The notes beneath the pieces were generated by a model. The model did no database searches, was not told the origin of the DNA, and saw only the letters and a program-made list of their open reading frames with translations. Source: Epinephelus fuscoguttatus (taxonomy: Eukaryota; Chordata; Actinopteri; Perciformes; Serranidae). Taken from it: a stretch of DNA of 64,000 nt. The stretch covers positions 30,017,839-30,081,838 of the forward strand of contig NC_064757.1 of the NCBI RefSeq assembly GCF_011397635.1, given 5' to 3'. Below are positions 34,454-41,100 of this stretch, piece after piece; the stretch's first letter is position 1, and each line of letters starts with the position of its first letter. Made by a program: the position numbers and the translations under genes.

Positions 34454-35982
34454 GAAACAAAAGCACATTATTGCTTTGAAAAACATTTTCTCATTGAAAG
34501 GATGAAAATAAAATGGACTGTGTTGTTCTTGGTACCAGGCCCGGCTCCTGGCTGGCACCTGGAGTGCATTGACGTAAAAGATGAGGCCATGGACCAGACC
34601 TTCAGGTTCCCCTGCGACCGCTGGTTGGCTAAAAATGAAGACGACAGGCAGACAATGAGGGAGCTGGCCTGTGCCAACAACGACTCTGTAGACCTCAGTG
34701 ACAAAACCAGTTAGTAATAAAAATGGAAATCTGTGGGCATAATTACAAGCTCTCTAATTGTCGGAGATGAACGACTTGCAGCTAATCACAACCATTTGCC
34801 AGATGTGAAATGATCATCGTGCGACAATCCCTGTCTCTCTGCCTTGCCTACAGAATATGAAATTGCCACAACAACCGCTAACACAGACGATGCCTCCACC
34901 ACGGAAAACGCCTGGATTGTGTTGGAAGGGAGGAAAGCTCGTTCTAAGGAGTTTGTTCTGGAGAATAAGAAAAAGAAGTTCTTATGGTAGGTCTTCAAAG
35001 GGAGTCTAGGTGCCTCGGCTCACGGTAAAACCCTATTATGTGGCCTTACATAATCTCCTCTCTTTCACATGTTTTGTTTTTCTACCCTCTTTTATCTTGT
35101 AGCTTCACTTTCTGTTCTCCAAGTCTCTGCTCTCAGGAGAGCTAATCCCATGAGACGCACAAAAGAAAAACTCTCTGGCAGACCAGGGAATTTAACTGTT
35201 CAGTGCTCAGAATCAAACCCTGCACAAACTCTGCTTGTAACTTTTGTTTGTCCTTTCACAGCGGTGCCACTGACACGTTTGAGTTCTCGTCAAAGCACGT
35301 GGGGGAGATCGCTGGCATCTGCATCGGCCACATAACGAAAGACGGGAAGAAGGTGAAGACTGAAGCCTTCTGGCACGTTATGGAGGTGGTGGTGACAGAA
35401 AAGGAGCTGGGAAACAAGTGAGTTGAATCTCATATATAATCCGCAGTATGTTATATAAAATGTCACACTGACGTGACTTCAAATCTTCCCCCCCTGTTTA
35501 GGTATTTCTTCCACTGTGATGCACAAATCCCCCTGGCTGCCAAAAAGGACCAATTCCTGACATTTGAGTGCTTCAAGTCTGTGGAGAGCTTCGCCAGCAA
35601 AGTCCGCAACCTGGTCCCTGTCAAATATGAAATCATCGTCATCACTGGGGATGTGAAAGGAGCAGGCACAGACGCCAACGTTTTCATCACCATCTATGGC
35701 GTCAATGGTGACTCGGGCAAGCGTCATCTACGGCAGAAGTTCCGCAACCTTTTCGAGCGAGGGCGAACGGATCGCTTTGTTCTGGAGATGCTGGACCTCG
35801 GGGAGCTGCTGAGGGTCAAAGTGGAGCACGACAACAGCAGCTCTAACTGTGGGTGGTATTTAGAGTGTGTGGAGGTGACTAACACGGCCAACTCTGTGAC
35901 AACCATCTTCCAGTGTGGAAAGTGGTTGGACACTCGCAAGGCGGACGGGCAGATTCATCGAGTGCTCTACCCCAGATATTAG
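2996..35982 (+). CDS. loxhd1: LOXHD1, PLAT-repeat stereocilia protein, complete (42 coding exons)
   Basis: This is the lipoxygenase homology domain 1 protein. It is found along hair-cell stereocilia in mammals, is needed for mechanotransduction, and its loss causes human deafness DFNB77. Exons joined by reading frame and GT-AG sites: 2996-3680, 5366-5480, 5977-6057, 6246-6430, 6688-6786, 6897-7045, 9006-9129, 9569-9678, 9906-10046, 10135-10270, 10975-11135, 11224-11310, 11653-11788, 11881-12035, 12134-12294, 12387-12463, 12545-12741, 13054-13246, 13665-13825, 15275-15596, 16091-16242, 19240-19373, 19519-19664, 19846-19950, 20044-20172, 20247-20411, 23926-24107, 24187-24303, 24523-24685, 27122-27276, 27355-27564, 27679-27805, 29194-29402, 29651-29836, 29946-30073, 31814-31931, 32862-33039, 33165-33350, 34539-34709, 34854-34986, 35262-35417, 35502-35982. 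They sum to 7206 nt, or 2401 residues, against about 2211 in human. The difference is mostly an N-terminal Lys/Glu-rich extension. Fifteen clear PLAT units plus one degenerate unit follow, as in the human protein. The ATG at 2996 is preferred because MPTKKKK resembles the known Lys/Arg-rich start and has A at -3. An in-frame ATG at 2795 is possible. Ends at TAG 35980-35982. Confidence 0.95.
4118..4150. repeat. (CA)n microsatellite
   Basis: An uninterrupted CA dinucleotide run lies in loxhd1 intron 1. Such loci are often length-polymorphic. Confidence 0.95.
4264..4594 (-). repeat. Dispersed fish repeat ('ACATGCAGGTTAATTGG' family), copy 1
   Basis: Read on the minus strand this shows the characteristic CCCACAGTCCAAAGACATGC, AGGTTAATTGGTGACTCTAA, 'tgtgtcagccctgtgatagtc' and 'ccccgatggggtaagcggtta' parts. 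A second copy in the opposite orientation lies at 22966-23294. The family is very common in ray-finned fish and is probably the 3' part of a non-LTR retrotransposon. Any reading frames within it are not host genes. Confidence 0.7.
5366..6430 (+). CDS. loxhd1: loxhd1 PLAT domain 1 (exons 2-4)
   Basis: Residues 229-355. The domain shows the signature order seen throughout the protein: a YEVVTITGD first strand, [23 protein letters not shown], the IEHDNTG loop, SWFLDRV, and a closing [16 protein letters not shown]2 domains are beta-sandwiches that bind lipid or protein partners. Exons 5366-5480, 5977-6057 and 6246-6430. Joining 5480 directly to 5977 gives LASKSRTAFER, which matches other LOXHD1 proteins without a gap. 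Confidence 0.93.
5691..5702 (+). other. loxhd1: Possible 12-nt alternative microexon in loxhd1 PLAT1
   Basis: A pyrimidine-rich tract and CTAACAG acceptor immediately precede these 12 bases, and GTATTT follows. Inclusion between exons 2 and 3 keeps the frame and would change LASK-SRT to LASNTEKRSRT. Skipping gives the ungapped match to the family, so skipping is taken as the default. Use of the microexon is unproven. Confidence 0.25.
6688..9129 (+). CDS. loxhd1: loxhd1 PLAT domain 2 (exons 5-7)
   Basis: Residues 356-479 from exons 6688-6786, 6897-7045 and 9006-9129. Motifs in order: [48 protein letters not shown] and [16 protein letters not shown]. The exons are in phase and flanked by GT-AG. 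The 1960-base intron 7046-9005 holds a CA microsatellite, a poly-T run and a dispersed repeat. Confidence 0.93.
7388..7935. repeat. Simple repeats in loxhd1 intron 6
   Basis: A (CG)n-(CA)n tract lies at about 7387-7420 and a 25-base poly-T run at about 7911-7935. Between and after them, to about 8495, no exon, repeat family or regulatory motif was recognised. Confidence 0.85.
8500..8655 (+). repeat. Dispersed repeat C, copy 1
   Basis: The segment 'cagaggtagcgtgacttcat', 'tctctactcaggatgcca' and 'tttgctgctatattaatgct' recurs in diverged form at 31636-31745 and 49300-49415. All three copies are in introns. The family is not identified; the copies are short and carry no coding sequence. Confidence 0.55.
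9569..10270 (+). CDS. loxhd1: loxhd1 PLAT domain 3 (exons 8-10)
   Basis: Residues 480-608 from exons 9569-9678, 9906-10046 and 10135-10270. Seen are [48 protein letters not shown] and [20 protein letters not shown]. The sulfur-poor loop [12 protein letters not shown] is the family-specific replacement of the usual GDTG turn. Confidence 0.93.
10975..11788 (+). CDS. loxhd1: loxhd1 PLAT domain 4 (exons 11-13)
   Basis: Residues 609-736 from exons 10975-11135, 11224-11310 and 11653-11788. The domain opens with the distinctive [10 protein letters not shown], then [48 protein letters not shown] and [17 protein letters not shown]. The PWSLW opening is characteristic of this position in LOXHD1. Confidence 0.93.
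11881..12463 (+). CDS. loxhd1: loxhd1 PLAT domain 5 (exons 14-16)
   Basis: Residues 737-867 from exons 11881-12035, 12134-12294 and 12387-12463. Motifs are [52 protein letters not shown] and [19 protein letters not shown]. The last strand is split by a phase 2 intron inside the RWLD motif. Confidence 0.93.
12545..13246 (+). CDS. loxhd1: loxhd1 PLAT domain 6 (exons 17-18)
   Basis: Residues 868-997 from two exons, 12545-12741 and 13054-13246. Motifs are [55 protein letters not shown] and [19 protein letters not shown]. The usual GAGTDA turn is GSSSDS, so the domain may differ in loop binding properties. Confidence 0.92.
12966..12992. repeat. (AAT)n microsatellite
   Basis: A trinucleotide run of ATA/AAT units lies in the intron between loxhd1 exons 17 and 18. 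Confidence 0.85.
13665..15596 (+). CDS. loxhd1: loxhd1 PLAT domain 7 with Lys/Glu insert (exons 19-20)
   Basis: Residues 998-1158 from exons 13665-13825 and 15275-15596. After [40 protein letters not shown] and [12 protein letters not shown], the domain is interrupted by a run of about 35 Lys, Asp and Glu residues (about 15400-15485) before the closing strand [19 protein letters not shown]. Human LOXHD1 has an even longer charged insert at the same point, so the interruption is conserved and not an assembly error. Confidence 0.92.
13826..15274 (+). other. loxhd1 intron 19, nothing recognised
   Basis: This 1.4-kb intron carries no recognised repeat family, exon or RNA gene. Its middle part (about 14200-14330) has two short near-duplicate stretches around 'tttgttgctcgta.tgtgaaca' (14226-14245 and 14310-14329), suggesting a small old internal duplication. 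Confidence 0.6.
16091..19664 (+). CDS. loxhd1: loxhd1 PLAT domain 8 (exons 21-23)
   Basis: Residues 1159-1302 from exons 16091-16242, 19240-19373 and 19519-19664. Motifs are [70 protein letters not shown] and [18 protein letters not shown]. Here the usual GWF is AWY. The 3-kb intron 16243-19239 carries a decayed Tc1 element. Confidence 0.92.
16973..17066 (+). repeat. 'TACTTAAG' repeat copy 2, left part
   Basis: The left part of the family copy (GGTGGAAAGCAATTGAGTAC through TATTTGTACTTAAGTATTTC) stops where a decayed Tc1 element begins. Its right part resumes at about 17807 with 'actccactacatttactcta' and 'cagctatagttaccagtaac', ending near 17960. Confidence 0.55.
17066..17806 (-). pseudogene. 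Decayed Tc1/mariner-type transposase fragment
   Basis: The end beginning TACTGCTCAAAAAAATTAAG and followed by GGAACACTTAAA is the terminal sequence of a well-known fish Tc1-like family. Read on the minus strand, fragments resemble the 3' half of its transposase, including a PDLNP/IEHL-like stretch near 17450-17480 ('cctgacctaaatccagttga') and the 'cgcacagatctccatgt' segment. Stops and frameshifts break the frame. The far end is missing near 17806, so the copy is truncated and inactive. It interrupts the surrounding repeat copy. Confidence 0.65.
17960..19239 (+). other. Rest of loxhd1 intron 21, no gene seen
   Basis: No exon or RNA gene was recognised. Several stretches (about 18420-18660) have the look of an old DNA-transposon relic, but no terminal repeats or coding remains could be fixed. 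Confidence 0.45.
19846..20411 (+). CDS. loxhd1: loxhd1 PLAT domain 9 (exons 24-26)
   Basis: Residues 1303-1435 from exons 19846-19950, 20044-20172 and 20247-20411. Motifs are [60 protein letters not shown] and [20 protein letters not shown]. The large intron after 20411 carries the intact Tc1-like transposon. Confidence 0.93.
21265..22893 (-). mobile_element. Full-length Tc1-like transposon, DD38E type
   Basis: The element is 1629 bases between TA dinucleotides (21263-21264 and 22894-22895), the expected TA target duplication. Its ends are nearly perfect inverted repeats: 21265-21538 and 22621-22893 agree apart from about one substitution and one indel in the stretches compared by eye. The outermost bases are CAGTACAGGCCAAAAGTTTG. 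It carries one uninterrupted transposase gene on the minus strand. It sits in the loxhd1 intron between PLAT9 and PLAT10. Near-identical arms and an open frame suggest a recent insertion. Confidence 0.9.
21428..22480 (-). CDS. Tc1-like transposase, apparently intact (350 aa)
   Basis: This is a cut-and-paste transposase of the Tc1/mariner superfamily, expected to bind its own inverted ends and insert at TA. Residues 1 to about 115 form the paired-type DNA-binding region with two helix-turn-helix parts and a GRPR motif at 59-62. The Gly-rich GGGGVMVWG lies at 192-200. The catalytic triad is D157 (LWSDESKF), D247 ([11 protein letters not shown]) and E286 ([10 protein letters not shown]). There are 38 residues between the second Asp and the Glu, giving DD38E where typical Tc1 elements have DD34E. 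Length and frame are complete, without stops. About the last 37 codons lie inside the left inverted repeat, so a mirrored copy of that coding end is present in the right arm. Activity is inferred from integrity only. Confidence 0.9.
   Translation of the reverse strand: MARTNQLTKEKRVAIITLRNEGQSVRKIAKTLNVSPSGVAKTIKRYKETGTHEDQPRKGRPRVTSASEDKFIRVTSLRNRKLTAAQIRDQMNATQSSSSRPISRTTVKRRLRQSGLHGQIAARKPLLRRGNKQKRFVWAKKHKEWTLDQWKSVLWSDESKFEIFGSNRRVFVRRRKGERMDSTCLVPTVKHGGGGVMVWGCFAGDTAGDLFKIEGTLNQHGYHSILQRHAIPSGLRLVGRSFIFQQDNDPKHTSRLCKGYLTKKESDGVLRQMTWPPQSPDLNPIEMVWGELDRRVKAKGPTSAKHLWELLQDCWKTISGDYLLKLMERMPRVCKAVIRAKGGYFEETRI
22966..23294 (+). repeat. Dispersed fish repeat ('ACATGCAGGTTAATTGG' family), copy 2
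   Basis: This has the same order of motifs as the copy at 4264-4594 but on the plus strand: 'cctcccacagtccaaagac', 'atgcaggttaattggtgac', 'tgtgtcagccctgtgatagt', 'gggataggctccagcccc' and a tail 'gataagtgattacggaaaat'. It lies about 70 bases beyond the Tc1-like element. Confidence 0.7.
23926..24685 (+). CDS. loxhd1: loxhd1 PLAT domain 10 (exons 27-29)
   Basis: Residues 1436-1589 from exons 23926-24107, 24187-24303 and 24523-24685. Motifs are [20 protein letters not shown], the domain-specific [33 protein letters not shown] and [18 protein letters not shown]. The acceptor at 24522 follows a long T-rich tract. Confidence 0.92.
24705..25170 (+). repeat. 'TACTTAAG' repeat copy 3, split by a MITE
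   Basis: The left part (GTGGAATGTAACTAAGTACA, 'tttactcactgcactta') and the right part (CATCTGAGGTACTTGTACTT, 'tactccactacaattcagag'-like) are separated by the TTAA-flanked element at 24743-25083. Rejoined across the insert, they follow the order of the other copies. Confidence 0.6.
24743..25083 (+). mobile_element. TTAA-flanked MITE nested in another repeat
   Basis: TTAA lies at both ends (24743-24746 and 25080-25083). The ends are imperfect inverted repeats: TTAAAAGTCCTGTGTGTAG on the left and, complemented, TTAAAGATCTACTGTGTAG on the right. No coding sequence is present. A TTAA target suggests mobilisation by a piggyBac-type transposase. Similar non-coding elements are frequent in percomorph genomes. 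Confidence 0.6.
25774..26500 (+). repeat. LINE-like dispersed repeat
   Basis: The stretch begins with 'aataactttatttgtagagc', continues with 'actttttgagctgaaagca' and later has 'gctgctgaattttgaagga' and 'ttacagtaatcaaggctgga'. This series is common in fish and usually assigned to non-LTR retrotransposon 3' regions. Coding content is degraded. A short internal region (25870-25980) is rich in 'cacacatata'-type repeats. Confidence 0.45.
27122..27805 (+). CDS. loxhd1: loxhd1 PLAT domain 11 and Lys-rich linker (exons 30-32)
   Basis: Residues 1590-1753 from exons 27122-27276, 27355-27564 and 27679-27805. Motifs are [58 protein letters not shown] and [17 protein letters not shown]. Exon 32 encodes a linker ending in a run of about ten Lys. 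The donor after 27564 is GTTCGT, weaker than its neighbours, so read-through or alternative use is conceivable; read-through would end at a TAA within ten bases. Confidence 0.9.
28020..28620 (+). pseudogene. Truncated non-LTR retrotransposon, ORF2 C-terminus
   Basis: A frame at 28064-28531 encodes the C-terminal part of a fish reverse-transcriptase polyprotein: [54 protein letters not shown] and [18 protein letters not shown]. The reverse-transcriptase core is missing, as expected of a 5'-truncated LINE copy. The tail ends in 'gaatggacggatgggt', a degenerate GGAT-type repeat. It lies in the loxhd1 intron between PLAT11 and PLAT12 and is not a host gene. Confidence 0.75.
28625..29193 (+). repeat. 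Intron with a repeat D fragment
   Basis: Part of this stretch (about 28790-29040: 'gtttgtttaatccaaagaa', 'gttagaggtgccggtagg') resembles the repeat seen more fully at 33690-34240. The remainder holds nothing recognised before the exon 33 acceptor. Confidence 0.35.
29194..29836 (+). CDS. loxhd1: loxhd1 PLAT domain 12 (exons 33-34)
   Basis: Residues 1754-1885 from exons 29194-29402 and 29651-29836. This unit is divergent: [20 protein letters not shown] replaces the GAGTDA turn, then [19 protein letters not shown] and [18 protein letters not shown]. The human domain at this position is divergent in the same way. A perfect exonic GTAAGT lies at 29745-29750. Confidence 0.9.
29946..32995 (+). CDS. 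loxhd1: loxhd1 PLAT domain 13 (exons 35-36 and first part of 37)
   Basis: Exons 29946-30073, 31814-31931 and the first part of 32862-33039 give [69 protein letters not shown] and [20 protein letters not shown]. Unlike units 1-11, this one starts at a phase 0 intron and shares its last exon with the next domain. Confidence 0.9.
30074..31813 (+). other. loxhd1 intron 35 with an inverted duplication and repeat remains
   Basis: The 1.7-kb intron holds a partly palindromic segment at about 30130-30570: 'aactaggcagcactgatcaa' and 'ctgcactgcctatttcttgac' on the left are mirrored by 'gtgagaaataggcaatgcag' and 'acaggtccttgattaata' on the right. Other contents are a repeat D fragment (31440-31610) and a repeat C copy (31636-31745). 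No exon was seen. Confidence 0.45.
31636..31745 (+). repeat. Dispersed repeat C, copy 2
   Basis: Compared with the copy at 8500-8655 it shares 'cagaggtagtgtgacttcat', 'tctctgctcaggacgccatt' and 'gctctgaatgtcac'. It lies just before the exon 36 acceptor. Confidence 0.5.
31932..32861 (+). other. loxhd1 intron 36, nothing recognised
   Basis: No exon, RNA gene or named repeat was recognised in this 930-base intron. Confidence 0.5.
32996..34709 (+). CDS. loxhd1: loxhd1 PLAT domain 14 (end of exon 37, exons 38-39)
   Basis: The first strand ([13 protein letters not shown]) is encoded at the end of exon 37. Exons 33165-33350 and 34539-34709 continue with [60 protein letters not shown] and [20 protein letters not shown]. 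The final strand reads DDRQ where most units have DDGQ. Confidence 0.9.
33690..34240. repeat. Dispersed repeat D ('GCTAAGCTAAGCTAAC' family)
   Basis: The segment has 'gccggttagcttatcttagc', 'tagcctggctctctccagcc', 'gtgagctttagaggtgctgt' and 'atgctaagctaagctaact'. This motif series is widespread in percomorph fish. Shorter relatives lie at 28790-29040 and 31440-31610. Ends could not be fixed. Confidence 0.5.
34424..34447. repeat. Poly-A run
   Basis: A run of about 24 A lies in the loxhd1 intron about 90 bases before exon 39. Confidence 0.9.
34854..35608 (+). CDS. loxhd1: loxhd1 degenerate PLAT-like unit (exons 40-42 start)
   Basis: Exons 34854-34986, 35262-35417 and the first part of 35502-35982 encode [20 protein letters not shown], a [17 protein letters not shown] segment, [40 protein letters not shown] and HCDAQIPL. 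Strand order follows a PLAT fold, but the GAGTDA turn, the HDN loop and the RWL motif are missing. The human protein has the same weakened unit, so the degeneration is ancient. Confidence 0.85.
35609..35982 (+). CDS. loxhd1: loxhd1 C-terminal PLAT domain (exon 42)
   Basis: This unit is encoded by a single exon, unlike all the others. Motifs are [80 protein letters not shown] and [20 protein letters not shown]. The frame ends at TAG 35980-35982, four residues after the last strand, as in the family. Confidence 0.93.
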
Positions 35983-36055
35983 GAGGAGAACGCATGAAAC
36001 AAAGAGTGGGTGAGCATTCCTTTAAAGACATTGTGTTTTTTTACTGTGAGTTATT

Positions 36056-36251
36056 AATAAACAGACCCGAATGTACCTTTATGTCAGCTTTTAAAGGAAA
36101 CACCAATTTTCTTTTTTTAAGTTTGTGCCAACTGTTTAGGTTGCCCCTTTTCTAACTTCAGAAAAAGCCATTTGCCACTATCCTCTCTTGTACAATTTAA
36201 AAAATAAATGGACCTGAATATTGCCCAAAACAGATACTCCAACACAATAAA
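36056..36251 (+). terminator. loxhd1: Poly(A) signals of loxhd1
   Basis: AATAAA hexamers occur at 36056-36061, 36203-36208 and 36246-36251, all within 270 bases of the stop codon. Any of them could set the 3' end, so the loxhd1 3' UTR is probably short. Which one is used cannot be told from sequence. Confidence 0.55.
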
Positions 36252-36455
36252 CACTTAGTCTTAAAGTGTTCTCTCTTTGCTCAGCTTTTTCGGATATGTC
36301 TAGGGGAAGTGTTTTGGCTCCAGTGCATACATCATGTCACACTCCACAGGTGGAAAAGAAGGCCAGGAAACAGTCCCACAAAACTGTAACTGGATTTAGG
36401 ACACTACTACACTCCAGAAAACCAGTATGAAATGAGACCAGAATTCTCCCTATAG

Positions 36456-36779
36456 CAGGGATGTCAAACATACAGCCTGGGGGCCAGAACTGGCCCACCA
36501 AAGGGTCCAGTCAGGCCCCCTGGATGACTTTGCACACCTAATAGTGATGCACAAACTGTTAAAAAGGCACTTATTCTTCTGAAGACATCACAGGCTGTTG
36601 GTCATCTGTTTTCTAAATGGATGAGCAATTTTAAAATGTACATCTTTAAATTAAAATTAGAAACATTTGGAGGTGTTTGTTATTCATAGGACATTATGCA
36701 GTGGTTTTACTGGTCTGGCCCACCTGCATTCAAATCAGACTGTATGTGGCTCATTAGCTAAAATGAGTTGACACCTCTG
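36456..36779. mobile_element. hAT-like MITE with 8-bp target duplication
   Basis: The ends are short inverted repeats: CAGGGATGTCAAAC at left and, complemented, CAGAGGTGTCAACTC at right. The 8 flanking bases are CCCTATAG and CCCTTTAA, matching at 6 of 8 positions, as expected of an old hAT target duplication. The interior has the 'cctgggggccagaactggcc' and 'ggtctggcccacctgcatt' phrases of a very common fish hAT-derived family. No transposase is encoded. Confidence 0.7.
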
Positions 36780-37100
36780 CCCTTTAAGAGTCTTTAGTTT
36801 TGACACAAATGCCGCAATTAACATGTTACCTTAACATTAAATTACAAAGAATATTCTCATTTTATATTGTTACTTTGCAAATTTGCAAACTGTTTCTGGT
36901 TAAAATTGATCAGCCTATTAGGGATTGATTTAATAAAATATAGATGTTGATGACTGTCCACTATCTCATGGCTTAAGCAAAATGACATTAATCTTCACAA
37001 ATTCAAATTTTAGGCTACAGATAAAGGTTGTTTGAGGCTACACTGTACAATCATGATATATTGGCAATACTCATTTTAACATAAATATTTAATGAAGACC

Positions 37101-37538
37101 CTTTGGAATAGTTCATTTTTTTAAGTGGGGTTGTATGAGGTAATTAAATATAATCAGTGTATCACATACAGTAGATGACAGTTGGCACACCCCCAGTTTG
37201 GAGGAGCAGGCTGGAGTACCAGCACAACAAGGCTAAGCAATGCACTGTGCATTATAATTTCATTATGTTATATAATTACATTATGTATAATAATAATTTC
37301 AAGTATATGCTTTGGTGTTTTGAAGTAGAGACAGACAGCAAACTAGCCTTACGGCATGGCCAAATGCAAGTATGACATTGAATGTTTTAACTGTGTGGAC
37401 CTTGAACTAATGACTAAGGACAAATCTGGACCCTGTGGCTGGACCAGTTGGGAATCATTGGTCTACTGTATGTAATACACTGAGTATGGATTACTACCTC
37501 ATACAACTCCACTTAAAAAAATCAGAACTATCCCTTTT
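37101..37538. mobile_element. Foldback element, short copy
   Basis: The left end ('aatagttcatttttttaagt', 'ggggttgtatgaggtaatta', 'catacagtagatgac') is inverted at the right end ('gtctactgtatgtaatacac', 'ctacctcatacaactccact', 'cagaactatccctttt'). Arms are about 80-100 bases. It is a shortened relative of the element at 50778-51798. Confidence 0.6.
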
Positions 37539-38189
37539 AAGTTAGTCTTTAAATAATTGTAACCAAGATATGTACTGAGCAGGATAATGACTGTTTCTCA
37601 GTGACCTCAAGTACACAATTTAAATTTAAAGAGTAAAGTTAATTGTCATGTAAAATGACTGCATTTTATCCCCTTGCTCTCAAACTTGCTGTAAATGGTG
37701 CAATATTTTCTTGCAGTTTCCCCCATATCCTCTAACTCACGTGCCAACACCTGTTTCCAGGATAATTGAAATATTTGCTTGCGCTTCAACTGTTAAGCTT
37801 TGTCTTTACCTGGTGCCATTCTCTTTTAAGTGTCTGATCGGTACTGTGTATGAGCAGCTCTCAACGGTGATATGGTATCACTATATATAGTATATGGCTC
37901 ACTCCTTAGCTACTTTTGTCATCAACTCCAGAAAAAAAACAATGTGTTTAATGATTTTTTTCCCACTTGCCCGATCAGGCAAGTGAGTTGCTAGATTTAC
38001 TAGCCCATGTGGCATTTTACTTGCCCCTGGCAATCCTTATTGTTGAGCCCTGGATATATCAGCGATGAGCTAATATTGGTCAATACATGTAATCCAAACT
38101 GTTGACTGTTGAGTATTTATTTTTACATAAGTAAATGATGATAACAGGATGCCAAATAACTCCAGAAATTAGATGAGTTCTCAGCATTT

Positions 38190-41100
38190 TAGGCAGTTTA
38201 TTTGAAAAACACATACAAAAAGATCATATACAAGACAATAAATAAAAAAGAGACAGAACAGTTTGGGTTAAGCTATGCAACTTTTTGCATCATCATTAGT
38301 AATAAATACAGTACAAAATCCACCCAGAGTGAATCTAAAGATTTTCCACAATATTCACTGATCATGTTATTCTTCATTATGATTTAGCTATTGCTTTCAT
38401 ATTATTGATACATACTTCTACTTTTCTATAAAATACTCAAGATCATAAAACATTGCGCGGTTACAGCAAAACAGCAGTGTGTTGTACAAAGATGGCCACT
38501 TCCCTTTTTCACTGGCAGGTTAATAATCAACATTTTTTCAGCAGCAAAGAAACATCTGAAATATTCAAGAAGGTACAGCATCATATTAAACACATCTACA
38601 GAGCTACTCCCACATACACATAGGAAAACCTGAGAAGGACATGCATTAAAAAGCTTGTGCTTTAAGTTCTACTGTTCATTCCGGTTCATCAGCTTGAGTT
38701 AATACTATGGCTACTGTCCAGTTCGCTCTGGAGTTATGGGGTACACTGTGGAGGACATGGGGTAAGGCCAGTGAGAGCACGAAATGAAATAATAATAGTA
38801 AGACCAGCCAGCTTCATTCCAATCCAATACATGTTATAGTAATAATTTGCAGGATTAGTAGAGTATTAATAAGAAATGCACACCGAAAACGTAGTTAGCT
38901 TATTATACCCAGGTGTAAAACACGCTATCTATATTGTATAACCACAGTACACCAGAAATTTGCTCAATAAGACCAATGGCTCAAGTTAGCATGTTAGATA
39001 CTTCCCAAAATCCCACACAAAGCAATTGCCAGCAATACATAAGGACAAATAATACAGCTCATTATGTGGGTCCTGAAATAATAATAAGCACTAAATTGAG
39101 ATCCAGATATGATGGAATATCATGAGCATGGTCAAAATAAAACAAATACAAGAAATTAAATCGAATATGACTGATTATGGGAAACAAAGCAGTATTGTAT
39201 AACAAAAGCAAGCTAATTGTGGAGCCATACTAAGACAAAATAAAGGGGGCTGTACCCCGTCACCTGCTTCGGATCAAAGCAGGGGTGATATTTAAAAAAT
39301 GAAGAAGATTTAAAAGTAAAATCAAGCAGTGATATGAATGGAATGTAATCCAGATCAACAGCACCATGCTGGCTAGAAAATGTGTTGGGAAAACGTCCCC
39401 CCAAGTCAATTTTTCAACAGGTTTCTTTTTTTCTCCTTTGAAAAAGAAAACACAGACGGCATGCAAAAGCATCCCCACCGACCAATGCATAATGAGGTAT
39501 TCTTTTTTTAATATTTTGTGTTATTTTAAATAAATATATTGATTAAATTGCAAAGTTATGAGATAGAGACATTAAATATTCCACCACGATAGCTAGCTAG
39601 CTACAGTTAGTAATAAATAATGATTGTTAAATACTTAAGGCATCTTTAATCACAGCATTCTATGTGAACTAGCAAAACCTCCATTTTCATCCATCTGTAG
39701 TTTTTTGGATGGAGGTTTCATACAAAAAATAAAAATAAAAACGCAACACAAACAGTCAAGTTACCCTCCAATAATACACAAGGAAGCATGAAAATACTTG
39801 TAACTGAATAGAAACACAAAATCTAGGACAAGAAGAACCCACACCACCAAACCAAAAAATCAGGCAACTCCATATTATAGTGCATTTACAAAACACAAGC
39901 TACATTATAACAACAATAAATATGTTTTTGCAGCATTGCAGCTTTTTCTTCACTATGGTTAAATGGACAAGGACTCGGCATATTAGTACCATGTCCAGAT
40001 TGGCATGTGAGCGCAAAAAAAAAAAAAAAAAAAAATACAAGTAAGAAGAAAAAGAAAATGGCAGAAAAAGACAATTGAAAATAAAATTAAGAACAATTGT
40101 TTGGTATTTTTCAAATGGATGGCTTTTTCTCCCTTTCACCCTCCTTCAAGTGAACTACGCCGACATGGTTCATGCATGATATAGAGAAAACGGCTTCTAT
40201 CACTGAACATATCACAGTTGTTCTAGCAATACCATACACTACTACCATGGGGGGAGAGGGGGGTGGGGGACAATCATACACATTCTAGCACGTTATCACA
40301 GGCAAACTAGTTTGTATTTTCCCTGTAACACCAGATACACAGTCTTTTTAATCAAACAGTGGGAGCAACTTAGATTGAAATGAAAAGGAGCCGATACACA
40401 ACAGAGGCGATTCACTGTATATAGAAATCACATGTGCTTGTTTGATAGGCAATAAGGTTCTGGTAATAGGTAATACAAATGTCAGATTTTAGTCACTCTG
40501 ATGGCAAGACCTCAGGCACTGCATCCTCAAGCCCATGCCGGCCTCTCATGTCATGTGATCATGCCATGAGCGAGGCAACAGAGAGGAGTTGCAGTTAGAC
40601 ACGGATCTGCTAGCAGCTCTTTGAATCCTGACGTCAGGAGAGAAATGCTACATGGGTCTGAGATCGGTGTCTAAGGGCAACTTTGGTCTACTCAGGATGG
40701 AGTGGGGGGAGGGGGGGGGAGGGGTATTAGGTGCATTCTTGTCCTCCTCTATGAATGAGTGGCATCGTCAGAGTCATAGTATACGGTTCACATGCACAGA
40801 CACAGTCCCTGTTTCTACTGCTCCACAATATTAACGACACAGCCCAAGCCTGCCATACAGCATGCACATCTGAGGCCTCTGCTCTAGATAATAGAGGCCC
40901 CACTACGACACTACACAGATCACTGGAAGCCATGCCTGCAGTTAGCGGGTTTAGCATCAACTCTGATGGCATCTACTAACTGTAAATCCAAAACCATGTT
41001 AGACAAGAAAGAGGGATTTTTGGCCTTTTTTTTTTTACACAACTAGCTCTTTCCTCATCGTCTTATGATTAATTAACACGCTGAATATTCTCCCTTATTT

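Larger units (their letters stand above)
36260..38190. other. Convergent intergenic region between loxhd1 and ark2c
   Basis: The two genes point at each other across this stretch. It contains a hAT-like MITE (36456-36779) and a foldback element (37101-37538). No coding sequence was recognised. TTTATT at 38116-38121 is a further possible minus-strand poly(A) signal. Confidence 0.6.
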
